From the NCBI GenBank assembly GCA_022495995.1, contig JAFEMH010005389.1:62001-126000 (forward strand): a stretch of DNA of 64,000 nt, written 5' to 3'. This document shows positions 11,909 to 23,620 of the stretch, in pieces. This DNA is from Adenophora triphylla var. japonica (Eukaryota > Streptophyta > Magnoliopsida > Asterales > Campanulaceae). The notes beneath the pieces are model-generated. The model had not been told where the DNA came from, did no database searches, and worked only from the letters and a program-made list of their open reading frames with translations. Each line of letters opens with the position of its first letter. Positions within the stretch are counted from its first letter, which is position 1. Position numbers and translations under genes: made by a program.

Positions 11909-12780
11909 TACCCAAAGGAGAAAAGCTTTATTTTCAAAACAAAAATCGATACTTGGTATATAGGTGGACCCCACTTACCCTTCCTGTATCGCTCCCTAAC
12001 CCGGGGCTTGGGATAACCAGGTGGTTTAACAATCCCACGTACCAGTATCCCTTTTCGAATAATTTTGAAAAAAAAAAAATATAGAAGAAAGCTTTTCCCT
12101 TTGAGCGGGTTAGACTCCCATCGCCGATTTCATTAATCGTGCTTGCTTTCTTTACCATGCATTGCATCATTTGCATCTTGGAATCTGTGCATACTTTGAA
12201 CGGGAAACAACCCGAAAAATAGCAAAAGGAGTGGAACCTGGAAAATTGATCCATGCAGTCGTACGGCTCAATCCTCGCTAGGATTCGACCATACGACCTC
12301 GGTGGCAATTCCACCGGGGAAAAATCATGGTTAATACGCGAGTCCTAGCGGCTTGGGGCTACTCGGCTCCATGGCGGCGGGGCTCCCGAGAAAATTTACG
12401 TGCTTATGTGTTGCATTTTCCCCGTCCCGAAAATCATTCCTTTAAAACACATTTATGAAAATCTCTGTTTTAACTCAAAAGGAACATTTTTAGGAGACCG
12501 CACACTACGCGCACTTTGATATATCCTGTACACTTTTGCACGCACGTCCTTCAAACCGAGGGTGGTTCCAGTGCGATCACGGACGGCCTTACGATGCTCC
12601 GGGCGCGCACGGAATCATCCCAACCTCCCATGGCGGCCGGTGTCGACCAATGCACGGTCAGGTGTCACACGTTTCAAAAAACCGTGACTTTTGGTTGGTT
12701 TTTGGTCTAGTCCGTGTCATATAGCCCGGTTGCATACCCACGTAAAGGTCAAGCCTTAGCTCATAACGGAAGCCAAGATT

Positions 12781-13121
12781 TTCGCTCAAGCGAAATTGCG
12801 AAATTCCGACAAGGAAAAATCGGTGGGATCTTGACTCCGGCATTGACTATTGACCTTGACCCGCACGGAATGCGTAAGAGTCAAGACCAAGTCTTTGCCA
12901 AAAATCAAAAGATCTTTCGCTCAAGCGAAGCTCTGCCAAAATTCCGACAAGGAAAAATTGGCAAGATCTTGGCCGGCATTGACTTCGATTCGACTCACGC
13001 CTTTGCGTATGCAACGAAGTTCAATGTGACCTTTGTGTCATCCGGCTTTTGCCGCCCGACCCATGCCTATTATATTCTCGGACATTACCGAAAGTCAAAA
13101 ACCGTCATTCGCTCAAGCGAA
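12781..13121 (+). repeat. Three hairpin-bearing repeats in the retroelement leader
   Basis: The 14-base sequence TTCGCTCAAGCGAA (6-bp arms, 2-base loop) occurs at 12,781, 12,916 and 13,108. It is embedded in a longer degenerate repeat that includes ATTCCGACAAGGAAAAAT (first two copies) and a CTCTGYCAAA phrase (last two). The region lies between primer site and gag and has no credible coding frame. Confidence 0.8.
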
Positions 13122-13638
13122 ACTCTGTCAAAGATCCGTCAAGCGAGAGAGACGAGACTTTCCGGTATTGCCTTGACTATAATCCGCATCGCTCGTGCGT
13201 TGAAAGGTCCTATGACCCGCTAGACCCGATAGGAGCGTTCTTTACTCTCGGTCGGTGGGATCCGCGTGCCCTATAGGACCCTCGCCCGGGGCCGCCCACC
13301 CCGGGAGGTCGAAATACGGGTGGAATACGAGGGGCTTATAGACGTAGTGACGGAACCCGGCGATCCGGGATCTAGTGTAGTTACGAAAAGAAGGGCGAGA
13401 ACCCCTTTTCCAACCAAATAGATATTAATAAAAGACAACTTTGTTTTAAGTAAACTTGAAGATTCTAATTTGCATATTGCACGAGCCTTGACTAAACACC
13501 TACCCCGAGTCTAAACCTTTCCTTTCCCTTTCCCTTGGCGAAAGAAGTGGGTGAGAACACCGGGTCGGCGACTTGTTAGCGCGAGAATCCTCGGACAGTT
13601 CGCGAGAATCCTCGGTTTTGTCGGCTTTTCGGTGTCAA

Positions 13639-14740
13639 AATGGCCAACATGGTAATCCACAACGGTAATGACCAAGCGGTTGGAGGGGCTATCCCAGTTC
13701 AACCCAAGCCTCACATACGGTATGATGTATGTGATTGCGAAGGCGCCTAGAGTATGAGTATCAAGAATGGATCAATGAGGACGCTCCTTCAAGGAAGAAG
13801 AAGAGAAAGTCCACACGGCGAAGCTTAAGGAAAGATACGAAGGCGGGGACAAGAGCGTAGGAACTTTGGGAGAGCCTTCGGGCAAGTTCGACTACTATGT
13901 CAATTATGCCAAGGAACTGTCAAGGAACCCGTCACCCCAAGCACGATCCGGCTGATATCCCCATGTACGGTGATCCTCTTGAAGCGAGAAAGTGCTGAAT
14001 TTGTGGCCATCGTGAAGTTCAATGAGAAGCTAGCGGATCTAGAAGCGAGAACACGAAAAGCCTATTGAATACGTAGCCGGTCGAGGAAGAATTAAGATCC
14101 CCTCGAAGAAGACTTCATCGGCATTATCCGAGGCCAACCCTTACGGTGGCTACTGACAAGGTCGTGGTGTCCAAGATCGATAAGAGAAAATGAGTTATCG
14201 GCGGTGCATTGATAAGATGAGCCGGACCCTTCGATCAATGAGTCCGGTCGCTACGGAAGAGCTAGGCGAAAGATTGCAACAAGTTACTTTAGTTCCCCTC
14301 ACCATCTTTCCACGATGCACGGCACATTAATGATTTCCGGCAAGCTTTTGATCGGTTCGAAGTCTCCAACTTTCTGAAGAACGCTAGCAAGGCTGCTACG
14401 CCCCAGGGCAACAGCAAGAAGGAGTGAGATCCCGGTCCAACCCTTGTCAAGTCCCCCTCGAGTCAATAAGTAGCGTAGGGTCCAGTCGGTGTTGTCTATT
14501 CGGTTGAGTCGGGAATCTTCGAATTCCAGTCCTCGGAAGTCATCCGAAGGCCTCACGCACGAGGATTATGAAAATGTAATCGATGTCATCTTTCCCCTTA
14601 TCTTGAATGAAATGACAAATCTTTACGATTATCCTCTTATTGCCAACTTAACAAATGATAAATTAACTCAAAACTTAACAACGAGTTAATAATGAATCAT
14701 TTGAACAAGATGCAAACACACTAAACGAACAATACATTAA
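13639..14740 (+). pseudogene. Gag/protease remnant of the Tat/Ogre element
   Basis: An ATG at 13,639 opens a short frame (MANMVIHNG, then VQPKPHIRYD) with the look of a gag N-terminus, stopping near 13,750. Beyond it only scattered fragments remain, in different frames, up to the region before RT. No zinc knuckle or aspartic protease motif could be recognised, so most of gag-protease is deleted or scrambled. The assignment rests mainly on position between leader and pol. Confidence 0.4.
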
Positions 14741-14749
14741 AGAAATCTT

Positions 14750-17700
14750 TAAGCGGGTTTCGAAAAAGAGGAAAACCGGGCCCAAGCTGAGGAGGTTTTG
14801 ATAAGTGTGAACTTGGGTACTATTGAGGAACCTAAAGAGACACAGATTGGAAGCTTCTTCCGGGGGTTGAAAGGGACGGATTGATCGAGTTTGCTCGAGA
14901 GAATACGTCGACGTGTTTGCATGGTCATACAAAGATATGCGGGGCTAGACGGTTCGATAGTAGAGCACGAGAATCCCTCTAGCACCGGATGCTAAGCCGG
15001 TAAAGCGAGCGAGAAAGATCAAGCCGGAATGGTCTCTACAGTCAAAGAAGAAATTGAGAAGCTACTGCGGGTAGGGTTCATCGAGTTATTGAATACCCGA
15101 CATGGTTGTCCAACATCGTGACCGTAACCAAGGCCAATGGGAAGGTGCGGCTTTGTGTGGATTTCCGAGATACGAACAAGGCCGGCCCAAAGACGACTAC
15201 CCTGCGCAAACATAGAGCATCTGGTGGATTCCACTGCCAACTACGAAGTCAAATCCTTCGTTGATGGTTTTGCGAGCTACAACCGAGATCAAGATGGCCG
15301 AGGAAGACCAAGAAAAGACGGCCTTCACCACACCGTGGGAACCTCTTGTTATACGGTAATGCCATTCGGGCTCAAGAATGCGGGGCTACTTACGAAGGGC
15401 GGCGGCCGCGCTTTTTCATGACATGATCCACAAGGAGATTGAGGTCTACGTAGATGACATGATAATCCACTCCAAAGGAGAAGGTGGGCAGCACTTTGTT
15501 GACCTACGAAAATTCTTTGAGAGGTGAGACGGCATTCCATGAGACTAAACCACCGCCAAATGCACCTTCGGAGTGACAAGGGAAAAGTGCTTGGGTATAT
15601 GGTCACGGAGCGAGGTATAGAAGTTGACCCCAGAAAGATCAAAGCCATCATGGATATGAGGCCACCTCAAACCCGGACAGAAGTCAAGAGCTTCATGGGT
15701 AAATTGCGGTACATTAGCCGTTTCGTCAATCGGTTGACCACTATGTGCGAGCCCATCTTCAAGCTCATGAAGAAGAATGTGGACACGGAATGGACCGAAG
15801 AATGCCAAGATGCCTTTGACCGGATCAAGGCATACTTAGTACATCCCCGGTACTATGCCCCCCCGCCATAGACGAAGCCTCTTGCTCTATCTCTATCATG
15901 AACACGGCGGTTGGGGCTATGCTTGCTCGGGAGAAGAAAGACTCTCGGGTAGAAAATGCCATTTACTTTGTCGGCGGAAGCTACGGGGAGTGAGCTCAAT
16001 TACTCGGCATGTGAAAAGACTTGTGCGGGGCGAGTGCAGGTGAGTCGGCAAGTTGAAGCATTATATGCAAGCCCGCCTGTGAATTTGGTCTCGAAAATAG
16101 ACCCCATCAAGTACATCTTTGACAAGCCTTCCCTCTCGATGCGTTTAGCGAAGTGGTCCTTCTTCTTGGCGAGAATACGACATCAACTATGTGACCGAAA
16201 AAAGGCCATCGGGTCAAGCATTGTCGGATCACTGGCGAATTTCCCCGATAATGAAGACAGAGGGCACGAACCCCAATTTCCGGATGAAGGGATCTTTGCG
16301 GTTGAGCACGAAAATAGATGGCAATTGTTCTTTGACGGGCCGCTAACAAAAGAGGAAATGGTGTAGGAATGCTATTGGTCGATCCGAAAGATGAGCATAC
16401 CCCATAGCCCTCAAGTTGAACTTTCTGCCACGAACAATGTCGCGGAGTATGAAGGCTTTGCATTCTGGTTTGGAGGCCGCCTTAGAAAGAAATGTCAAGG
16501 AGCTCGAAGTTTACGGAGACTCGGCCACGATCATCAACCAAGTCTCCAACAAGTGGAAGGCGTGGACCACTAATCTGCAGCGGTATCATGCCCGTATGGA
16601 GGAGTTGGTGGACGGTTCGGAGAAGTGACTTTCCACTACTTGCCGAGGAAAAGAACAGTTCGCGAGATGCCCTAGCTACTCTAGCCTCATTGGTAGAGAT
16701 CCCAGGGAAAAGCCATAAAGCCCTTGAGTGGGTAGAAGAGAAGCCCCGGACCTTACATTTGTGAAGTGGACACGGGACCCGAGCCTATAAAGGAACCTTG
16801 GTACAATCAGTTACCAATTCCTCAAAGACGGAGAGTCGGCTTTCGAGAGACGAAGAAGGTAGACCGAAAGAAGGTATCGAGCCAAGAGCTTACAAGCCAC
16901 GAAAAGGTTGGCTTCTCATTATGTCATTCTAGGAGGCAACCTATACAAGAAGCGGTATCAAGGACCACTCCTCTTATGTGTCACTCAAGAAAGAGCCAAA
17001 GAGTTGATGACCGAAGTCCACAATGGTCCTGCGGTCCTCACATGAATGCCGAGCCACGATGCAAGTGATCCTCGAATGGGTTACTCTTGGATCTCCATGG
17101 AGACAGGACTGCGTTCGGCACGTCCGAACTGCGACAAATGCCGGCGGTTTGCCAACCTCAACCATCTCCCACCTCATGACACATCTTGCATGACGACTCC
17201 TTGGCCGTTTGCAACTTGGGGCATTGACGTGATAGGGAAAATATCCCCGAACGGGAGCAATGGGCACGAGTTCGTGTTGGTAGCCATCGACTACTTCACC
17301 AAGTGGGTAGAGGCCAAGTCCTACAAGGTCCTCACTTCCGAGAAAAGTGGCCCAGTTCATCAAAGAAAACATAATGTGCGGATATGGGGTGCCCAGCGAG
17401 ATCATTTCGATAATGGGTCACACTTCGAAGGAGGCTGCGATAGGCTAGTCGAGAATTGAGTTACTCGCCACAAGTCGTCCCCGTACAGACCTCGGACCAA
17501 TGGAGCCGTGGAAGGCTGCTAATAAGACACTCGGCGGATCATCCAGGAAGATGGCCACCCGTGGTCGTGATTGGCCCGAAAAGGCTGCACCTAGCACTCT
17601 GGGGCTACTGAACGTCTGTCGAAACGGCCACGGGAGAAACTCCTTTTGCCCTAACTTACGGGATGGAAGCGGTGTTACCGGTGGAGTTGGAAATCCCGTC

Positions 17701-18062
17701 ATTAAGGGTCCTCTGGAAAACAGTGTCAATGAAGTGGAATGGTTGCGCGGCCCGGCATAATGAGTTAGCCACCTTGACGAGAGAAGGCTAAAAGCCATGG
17801 AACACACCCGAGCCTACCGAGGCGAATGGCGGAAGCGTTTGATAAAAGGTCAAGGCCAGAGACATCAAAGAGGGCGACTTAGTGCTGAAAGTAAAGCCCC
17901 TACCGGAGACAACCCCACAGGAAAATGGGAACCCGTCTGGATCGGCCCTTATGTGGTGCGAGAAGATGCGTCGGGAGGAGCAATGAAGCTTGCGAGACTT
18001 GGATGGCAATCCCTTTGTCCACCCGGTCAACGGTGATAAACTCCGAAGATACTATGTCTAAT
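14750..18062 (+). pseudogene. Tat/Ogre pol: RT, RNase H, second RNase H, integrase
   Basis: In order, across many frame changes: pre-RT region with NLGTIEEPKE (14,810); RT with LAPDAKPVK, KVRLCVDFRDTN (15,143), the catalytic YVDDMIIHSKG (about 15,452) and LGYMVTERGIEVDP; the classical RNase H region (about 15,850-16,100); a second, archaeal-like RNase H with FFDGP (16,331), a TNNVAEYE motif (16,430) and LEVYGDSATIINQ (16,510); integrase with a zinc-finger CDKCRRFA remnant, WGIDVIGKI (17,220), FTKWVEA and SDNGSHFE-like motif near 17,410; and a C-terminus ending in KLRRYYV at 18,058. The second RNase H identifies the Tat clade. At least ten frameshifts or stops make it non-functional. Confidence 0.88.
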
Positions 18063-18275
18063 AAAAAAAAAAAAAAAAAAAATCTTAGTGCAAAAAGAGT
18101 AATGCCCGGCTAAATTTGAAAACCCCAAAAAAGGGCGGTCTAGGCAAAAGACGGGGTTGCACATATAAAAAAAAAAAAAAAAAAAGAAAAAAATCTTAGT
18201 GCAAAAAGAGTAATGCCCGGCTAAATTTGAAAACCCCAAAAAGGGCGGTCTAGGCAAAAAACGAGTGCACATAAA
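18063..18275 (+). repeat. Direct repeat with A-tracts after pol
   Basis: A unit of about 110 bp occurs twice (from about 18,084 and 18,195). Each has a run of A residues, then CTTAGTGCAAAAAGAGTAAT, CCGGCTAAATTTGAAAACCCC, and GGGCGGTCTAGGCAAAA. Similar 'aaaacccc ... gggcggtctaggcaaaa' blocks follow pol in other plant Tat elements. The A runs (19-21 bases) make this a likely assembly weak spot. Confidence 0.85.
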
Positions 18276-18522
18276 AAAATTTGGTTCACCGGAATGAACT
18301 ACGTAGACTGAGCCCCTTAGCCTTTCTTGTAAAAGGGGAACGTAGACAGCCATATATGGTTCGGTCTAAACAATAAAAAGGACGATTAAGTTTCCATGAA
18401 ACATGTCCTGATCAATAAAAAAAGAGACATTTGAATTTCCATGAAATGTGTCTTGATTAATTTTAAGATAATATGCCTTGTTCATTACAAGTTAAAAACT
18501 TCTTGATGAGTTCAAGCACGGT

Positions 18523-20121
18523 CTACCTCTTAACTCTGCTAACTTTGCTAAAAGATCTAAAATACAATAAAATGCCTAAATAAACTAATGTGTTTGCAAA
18601 TGGCAATAAGAGGATCTTGAGAAAAGACTTGTCGGTCGTCATTAGTGAGTCTTCTTGAGTCTTCTTCCCTTTTCCTCGGCCTCGTCGAGTCTTCTTCCTT
18701 TTCTTCTCAATAATGTCGGTATCCCTCATCCCGACCTTTGGTATCCTCACTGGAGCCTCTACCAACCCCGTGTCAATGAGCGCTCTCTCTATACGAGCAC
18801 GAGTCCGCACCTCCTCCCTCGAGCCTCGGTCGAAGGAGCGACCTCGGACAATCTCTTGTACCGAGCCTCCATATCTCGACCAAGTCACACGATTGGTTAT
18901 GGCAACTCGCCTTAGCCTCGGTCTCCCTCGAGTCCTACTCGAGTCACGGATCGGCTCCCAATAAAGCTCGACGTCTATCCTCCAAGATAACACGAGTCGC
19001 TCCCGTCTCCCTCTCGTACCGATCCAGTAGACGGTGAGTCAAGATGGTGCTCTTCACTGCTCTGAAGATAGCCACAGGTGGGAAAGCGGTATGTGTCCAA
19101 GCCCTCGAGAAGAAAGAGAAGGCATTTGGATCTCTCATATCCAATGACACCACCTCCATGGTCCGGATGTCCTCCCAATCACTCAATGGCTCCTGTAAAG
19201 CCCCAAAGCTGCCTGGATACCAAGCGGGGTATGTAGAAGGACGACCGGCGAGAATCTGGAACCCTCACAACATAAGACTCTGAAATATCCTCACAGTGCG
19301 CAACCTCCGGTGTGGTATCCACCAACGGATGTCAGAAGTGGATAGCCTAGCCATCATCGGCTCGGCTACCACTGTTCTGCTGCCTAGGTGCACCTCTCAG
19401 AAATCACCCAAGGGCCGAGTCGGCAAAGCCCAGGCAAAGCCAGAGCCTCTCCTGCAGCCACAAGTCAACATAGCCGGACTCCCGGACCTCATGAAACGGT
19501 CTCCCAGAGCCATCCTATCGATCCCATGAAATGTCTCTCCCAAAACCGGCGGGACAATATCCTTCCCGGCCACACGAGTCTCGACCATGTCCAAGAGGCC
19601 ACTATGACGAATCCCCGCGGACTCGGCGGTGAACGAACGAGAGAATACGCGAGAGAATGAAAGCATCCATAGCCACCGTGTCGTAGCCATATCTGGAGAC
19701 CCAAACCTGCCCGGGATATCGAAGGTCAATCCTATCAGGGCTATCATCATCCTCTCAGCCTCTCCCAAAGGAATCTGCAGAAAAGATGCAAGCTTTACCG
19801 TCACCGGCGCGTCTCCGATCAGCGGAATAGATATAGCCTCGGATCTCGGGACCCCAATCAAGGCTCTGAAGTCTTCGTGCGTTGGGACAATTTCGTTGTA
19901 AGAAAAGCGATAAAGATGTCTCCGGACGTCCCGAGAACTTTCTTTGCGGCTCTCAACGAGTCCCAATCGGGCGGGAGATCCCTCAAATGCCATAAAGACT
20001 TGATCTTGAAGGAAGAGTCAAGCAGTCCCTTGTGATTTTGGAAGTTATGTCTCGCCCAAGATTGAAGACCGGATAGAAAATGGTCTCGCTTCCCCCTTTG
20101 CAATCTAACGGGATTCTCCAT
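18523..20121 (-). pseudogene. Antisense gene 1: DUF7745-like protein
   Basis: On the - strand an ATG at 20,121 opens MENPVRLQRGKRDHFLSG, then LLDSSFKIKSLWHLRDLPPD, and after a frameshift near 19,930 YRFSYNEIVPTHEDFRALIG, VTVKLASFLQIPL, IGLTFDIPGR, and PPVLGETFHGIDR. The order 'R-F-x-x-x-E-x-x-P-T-x-E-x-F-x-x-L-x-G-x-P' and the later 'P-x-x-L-x-E-T-F' match the DUF7745 family, which is common in plant transposon-linked proteins. The downstream part (19,186-18,523) encodes basic sequence including TRRGRGKGKKTQ but is broken by stops. No catalytic role is known for the family. It lies 3' of pol and opposite to it, 137 bp below a palindrome-pair promoter. Confidence 0.65.
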
Positions 20122-20217
20122 CGCAAAGTGTTCAAAGATGGTGCTTTTAGGTCCAAAATATGCTCAGGAACAATTGGGACAAGTCTAGAGTGAAAATGAA
20201 ATGAAATGGCCAAGCCT

Positions 20218-20297
20218 TGCTTTTATTCGAAAATAACCGGCTCGAGACAGGCGTAAGCCGCACGGCTTCATTTTGCCCTCGAGGCCATGCCGCACGG
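20218..20297 (-). promoter_or_regulatory. Putative promoter of antisense gene 1 (palindrome pair + TATA-like box)
   Basis: GCCGCACGGC occurs at 20,257-20,266 and 20,289-20,298, 32 bp apart, the same motif and nearly the same spacing as in the LTR. On the - strand a TATA-like AATAAAA starts 30 bp downstream of the pair and the ATG at 20,121 follows. Promoter function is inferred from this layout. Confidence 0.5.
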
Positions 20298-20639
20298 CTA
20301 CATTAGCCCTCTGCGAGAAAAATTCTGCGGCAACCAAAGATTGCTGCCCAAGGGAGTTTTCACCCCACTTTTCCAACCAAAACGTACAAAAACATATCCA
20401 GAAGCCATTCAAGCATTCATACATCATTATAAATCATTTTGGCCCAGTTTATTAGATTCCAAGCAAAAAAGTTGCCCCAAGGCTCAGATAATATGCAAAT
20501 TGAAAAAGCATGAATTAGAAAAGTAAATAAAACATAAATACAATGTTTTCGCCCCATCGGCGCCCAAATAAAGCCAAAAATAAACAAAGTGTGCATCAAA
20601 TGTGTTCATTGTTTGTTTTCGTTCCAAATCTACTCTAGA

Positions 20640-23229
20640 GACCTCCTAGGCCTCCGATTCTTCTTCCTCCTCATCGCTACTCAACTCATAGATGCTAGCC
20701 TCCCTCATCAAGTCCTCCAGTCGCTCACGTCGGACAAATGGACATTATCGTGCCCGTACTCGGCCAGTGCTCCAGAATGTCGGCGTTGGGTCCCCGCCCC
20801 GAGGCATGGCCTTTGGAAGAGTACTCCGAGGCCGATGAGGTAGGCCAGCTGTGCCCCGACGTGCCGTCTCTTGCGCCCCGAGCTCACTGTGCATCATTGC
20901 CGCCTTCGAAGCGCGAGCCGGCTTCCTCGAAGAGAGGCAGGCACATGTCCTTCGGCCCCTATTCTGCTGACCGGCCTATCGTAAGTGCGAAATGGAACCC
21001 GAGAAAAAAAGAAGAAAAATCTCGAAAATCTCGAGAAAATTGCAAAAGCGAGAAAATGCGAAAGCTAAAAAGGGAATAAGACCCTAAGAGTACACTTACG
21101 GTGCTATCGGGCGGCAAGGTGTCTTTGGGGCTCCCTAGCATCGGGGACAGTATCCTCATCCTCCTCGGCACTCCATGGATCACGTAGGACAAATGCGCGG
21201 GAGGGATCGGCGGGTCGGTAGGCTCATCCTCCCCATATCCCCTGAGTGACCGCCGCCTTCACTAGCTTCGTGGCGTCCTCGGGCGTCTCCACAAACACGG
21301 CGTAGGGGTGTCCATGTCAAAGTACTCCTCCGCAGCCTATACCTCCCTGGTACCTCTCAATCTCATCCGCCGGCCGGTCCACGGGCCGCAGCATCCGTCT
21401 TGGAGGGTCGGGCGGAGTAATGGCATCTAGTGGGGGAACATGACCATGCCGCCTCGAGAAGCGGTCCCCCAAGTAAATGACATCACATGTCGGCCCAGTG
21501 AGCCACCTCCTCCGCCTCGTCACCTCGATAGCATCTCCCAAAGAAATCTCCAGGATACCTGCCCCAGGGGTAGAAGTCCACTCCGTCGTGCCCATCCACT
21601 GTTGATGACCGGCCTCACCATTTTGTAATCGAAGGTAATCCGGGTCTTCCCGTGAATTTATCTCTCGCATCTCCCTCCAAATGAACCATAGCAGGAAGAT
21701 GGTGACATCACTCACTGGTTCCAAGGGAAGAACCCGATCACCTCACGTAACCAGCCCGCATGTTCAAAACATCAAAAGGTCATTCTCTCTCTTATAAAAG
21801 TCTCAAGACAGAAAAGAGAAAAGAGAAAAGGGAGGAGACTACCTCAAGGGCAAATGAGAAGCGGTCCCATGGAAGCAGCTTTGTTCCGACTGTACATGTC
21901 CAACGAGAAGTAGAGCTCCGCCAATCCGGCCTCTCCCCAAGAGACCGTCCCTATCCCATCAACATCCTCCAGAGAGTCAAGGAGGCAAGTCATGGCCAGC
22001 GTCCCAGAATTGGCAAAGATAGTGACTGATAGCATCAACCATATGAATGCTCTAGCCACTGGGCAAGGGCCACATCATTAGCAAGAAAGTTACGCATGCA
22101 AGTCTCGAATCGCCACCTCGACGTTCCGCGTCTCCATCCCCGGCCCCTTGGGAATCGGCTCAAACCCTACCAAAGCCTGGAACTCCTCGGCTGTAATATG
22201 GTCTCTCCAAGTCACGGGCCTCCCGGTGAACTGTAGGCCAGTAATAGCTGTGAAATTGGCAGGAGTCACTGTAAGCTCTCCCCAGCTCAGGTGAAAGCTA
22301 TGTGTACTGTCCCACCAGAACTCAGAAAGGGCCTGGACCAAGCCCTTGCTCTTAGAGGTGATGTGAACACCCCTGCCAATAGCCTCTACAAATGCATCCA
22401 GGCCAGTAGCCCTCACCAGCTGCTTGGGATTTACCCCATTCTTCTCGAAATCCGGCATCCTCTGCCAAAGCTTAACTGCAATCTCTGATGGTCCTCTAGA
22501 CTTGTTCTCCTATAGACAAGCACATCAAAAAAAGAAGCGTCAGTCCTTCATCATTTTCAAAAGCATGCATATATTCAAAAGTGCACATATTTTCAAAAGA
22601 AAAGCATTCACAAAAGTTTTTCTAGCATATCTTTTGCATCAAAAAACGTGTCTTTCATCACTTGAAACATGTCATTGCTTTCCTAAAGCACAAAATCACA
22701 ATTCTTCGCACATAAGCATTATTCTTTCAGAAATGGCATGCATGAATCATTTTCATCTTCCAAAATCATGTTTTCTCATTGAAAATCAGAATTTTGACCT
22801 AGTTCTAGCACAAGGCAAGAACTCCGTCTCATATTTTGAAAAATTCTTACTTCATGTTGCGAGAAAAAAGTGAGTCATTCTCATAATTTTCATCAAACAA
22901 GTTGCACATGCATATTCTTAGCCTCATAGGTTGTTCATGCATCTCAAAATCATTCAAAAAATCATTCAAAAATCCTAAAATTCGGGTCAAGCCCTAAAAT
23001 CATTCAAAATTCAAGCAAAATCATCGGATTTGAGCAAAATGAGAATGCTTACCCCAACCGATCGCGGGTTCGTTGATTTATGCTCCCTTCTCCCCGGGTA
23101 AAGCTCCGATGGAGACGTAAGAAAGTCATACTTTCTTTCCGTTCGCACGAGCTCCTTTCTCCTCCTTCTCGCAGCCGCGGAGATGTTCCTTCTTGCTTGC
23201 CTCGGTATGGGATTGCCCTCCGGATCCAT
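20640..23229 (-). pseudogene. Antisense gene 2: plant-mobile-domain (PMD)-like, multi-exon
   Basis: Exon 1 is 23,229-23,053 (59 codons from MDPEGNPIPR, strongly basic NISAAARRRRK), ending at a GGG|GTAAGC donor. Intron of 543 bp; acceptor TCTATAG at 22,510-22,517. Exon 2 starts at 22,509 in the same phase with ENKSRGPSEIAVKLW. It then shows PMD hallmarks: FWWDSTHSFHLSWGELTVTP, FTAITGLQFTGRPV, and after frame breaks near 22,085 and 22,060 AFIWLMLSVTIF, LLDSLEDVDGIG, and VSWGEAGLAELYFSLD. A likely donor follows at 21,842, further pieces (21,724-21,317; 21,192-21,101) and an acidic C-terminal ELSSDEEEESEA near 20,660. PMD proteins are plant-specific and shared between host genes (MAIN/MAIL1) and transposons. 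Confidence 0.65.
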
Positions 23230-23340
23230 TCCAATCGATAGAAGCAAAAAGGGTTGAAGAAATCTCGAATTCTCTCTCTCTTCTCTCTCTCTCTCGGCTG
23301 AAGTGGGCGGCAATGCAATGACAATGGCCCGTTCAAATCT

Positions 23341-23411
23341 GATTTTAAATAATCTGGAAAAAACAGGTCTCTAGCCGTACGGCTTCTTTTTCTCCATCTC
23401 ATGCCGGGCGG
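23341..23411 (-). promoter_or_regulatory. Putative promoter of antisense gene 2 (palindrome pair + TATA-like box)
   Basis: GCCGTACGGC at 23,374-23,383 and GCCGGGCGGC at 23,403-23,412 are spaced 29 bp apart. On the - strand ATTTAAAA starts about 24 bp below the pair, and the ATG is 146 bp from the pair (137 bp in antisense gene 1). A CT-rich stretch (23,271-23,299) lies between. Inferred promoter. Confidence 0.5.
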
Positions 23412-23620
23412 CTTCATTCGCTCTGAGCAGAAATTACAATCCTGCCCCTGGACCTTCCACTTGGGCATGCAATTTCCGTTATCTTTTAAACAAGATAACA
23501 TCTTTTCAGAAAATATCCCTTATCTCTTTAGCAATCAAGCTCTATTCCCAGTCGCCTCCGTTAATTCCGTTATAACGGGATAACACTAGGTGACAACCTC
23601 CGAATTGTCAGAACTCTAAA

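Noticed and set aside
15137..17459. Numerous 60-140 residue frames on the minus strand and alternate frames
   Set aside because: Shadows of the frameshifted pol of the Tat/Ogre element, whose motifs lie on the + strand.
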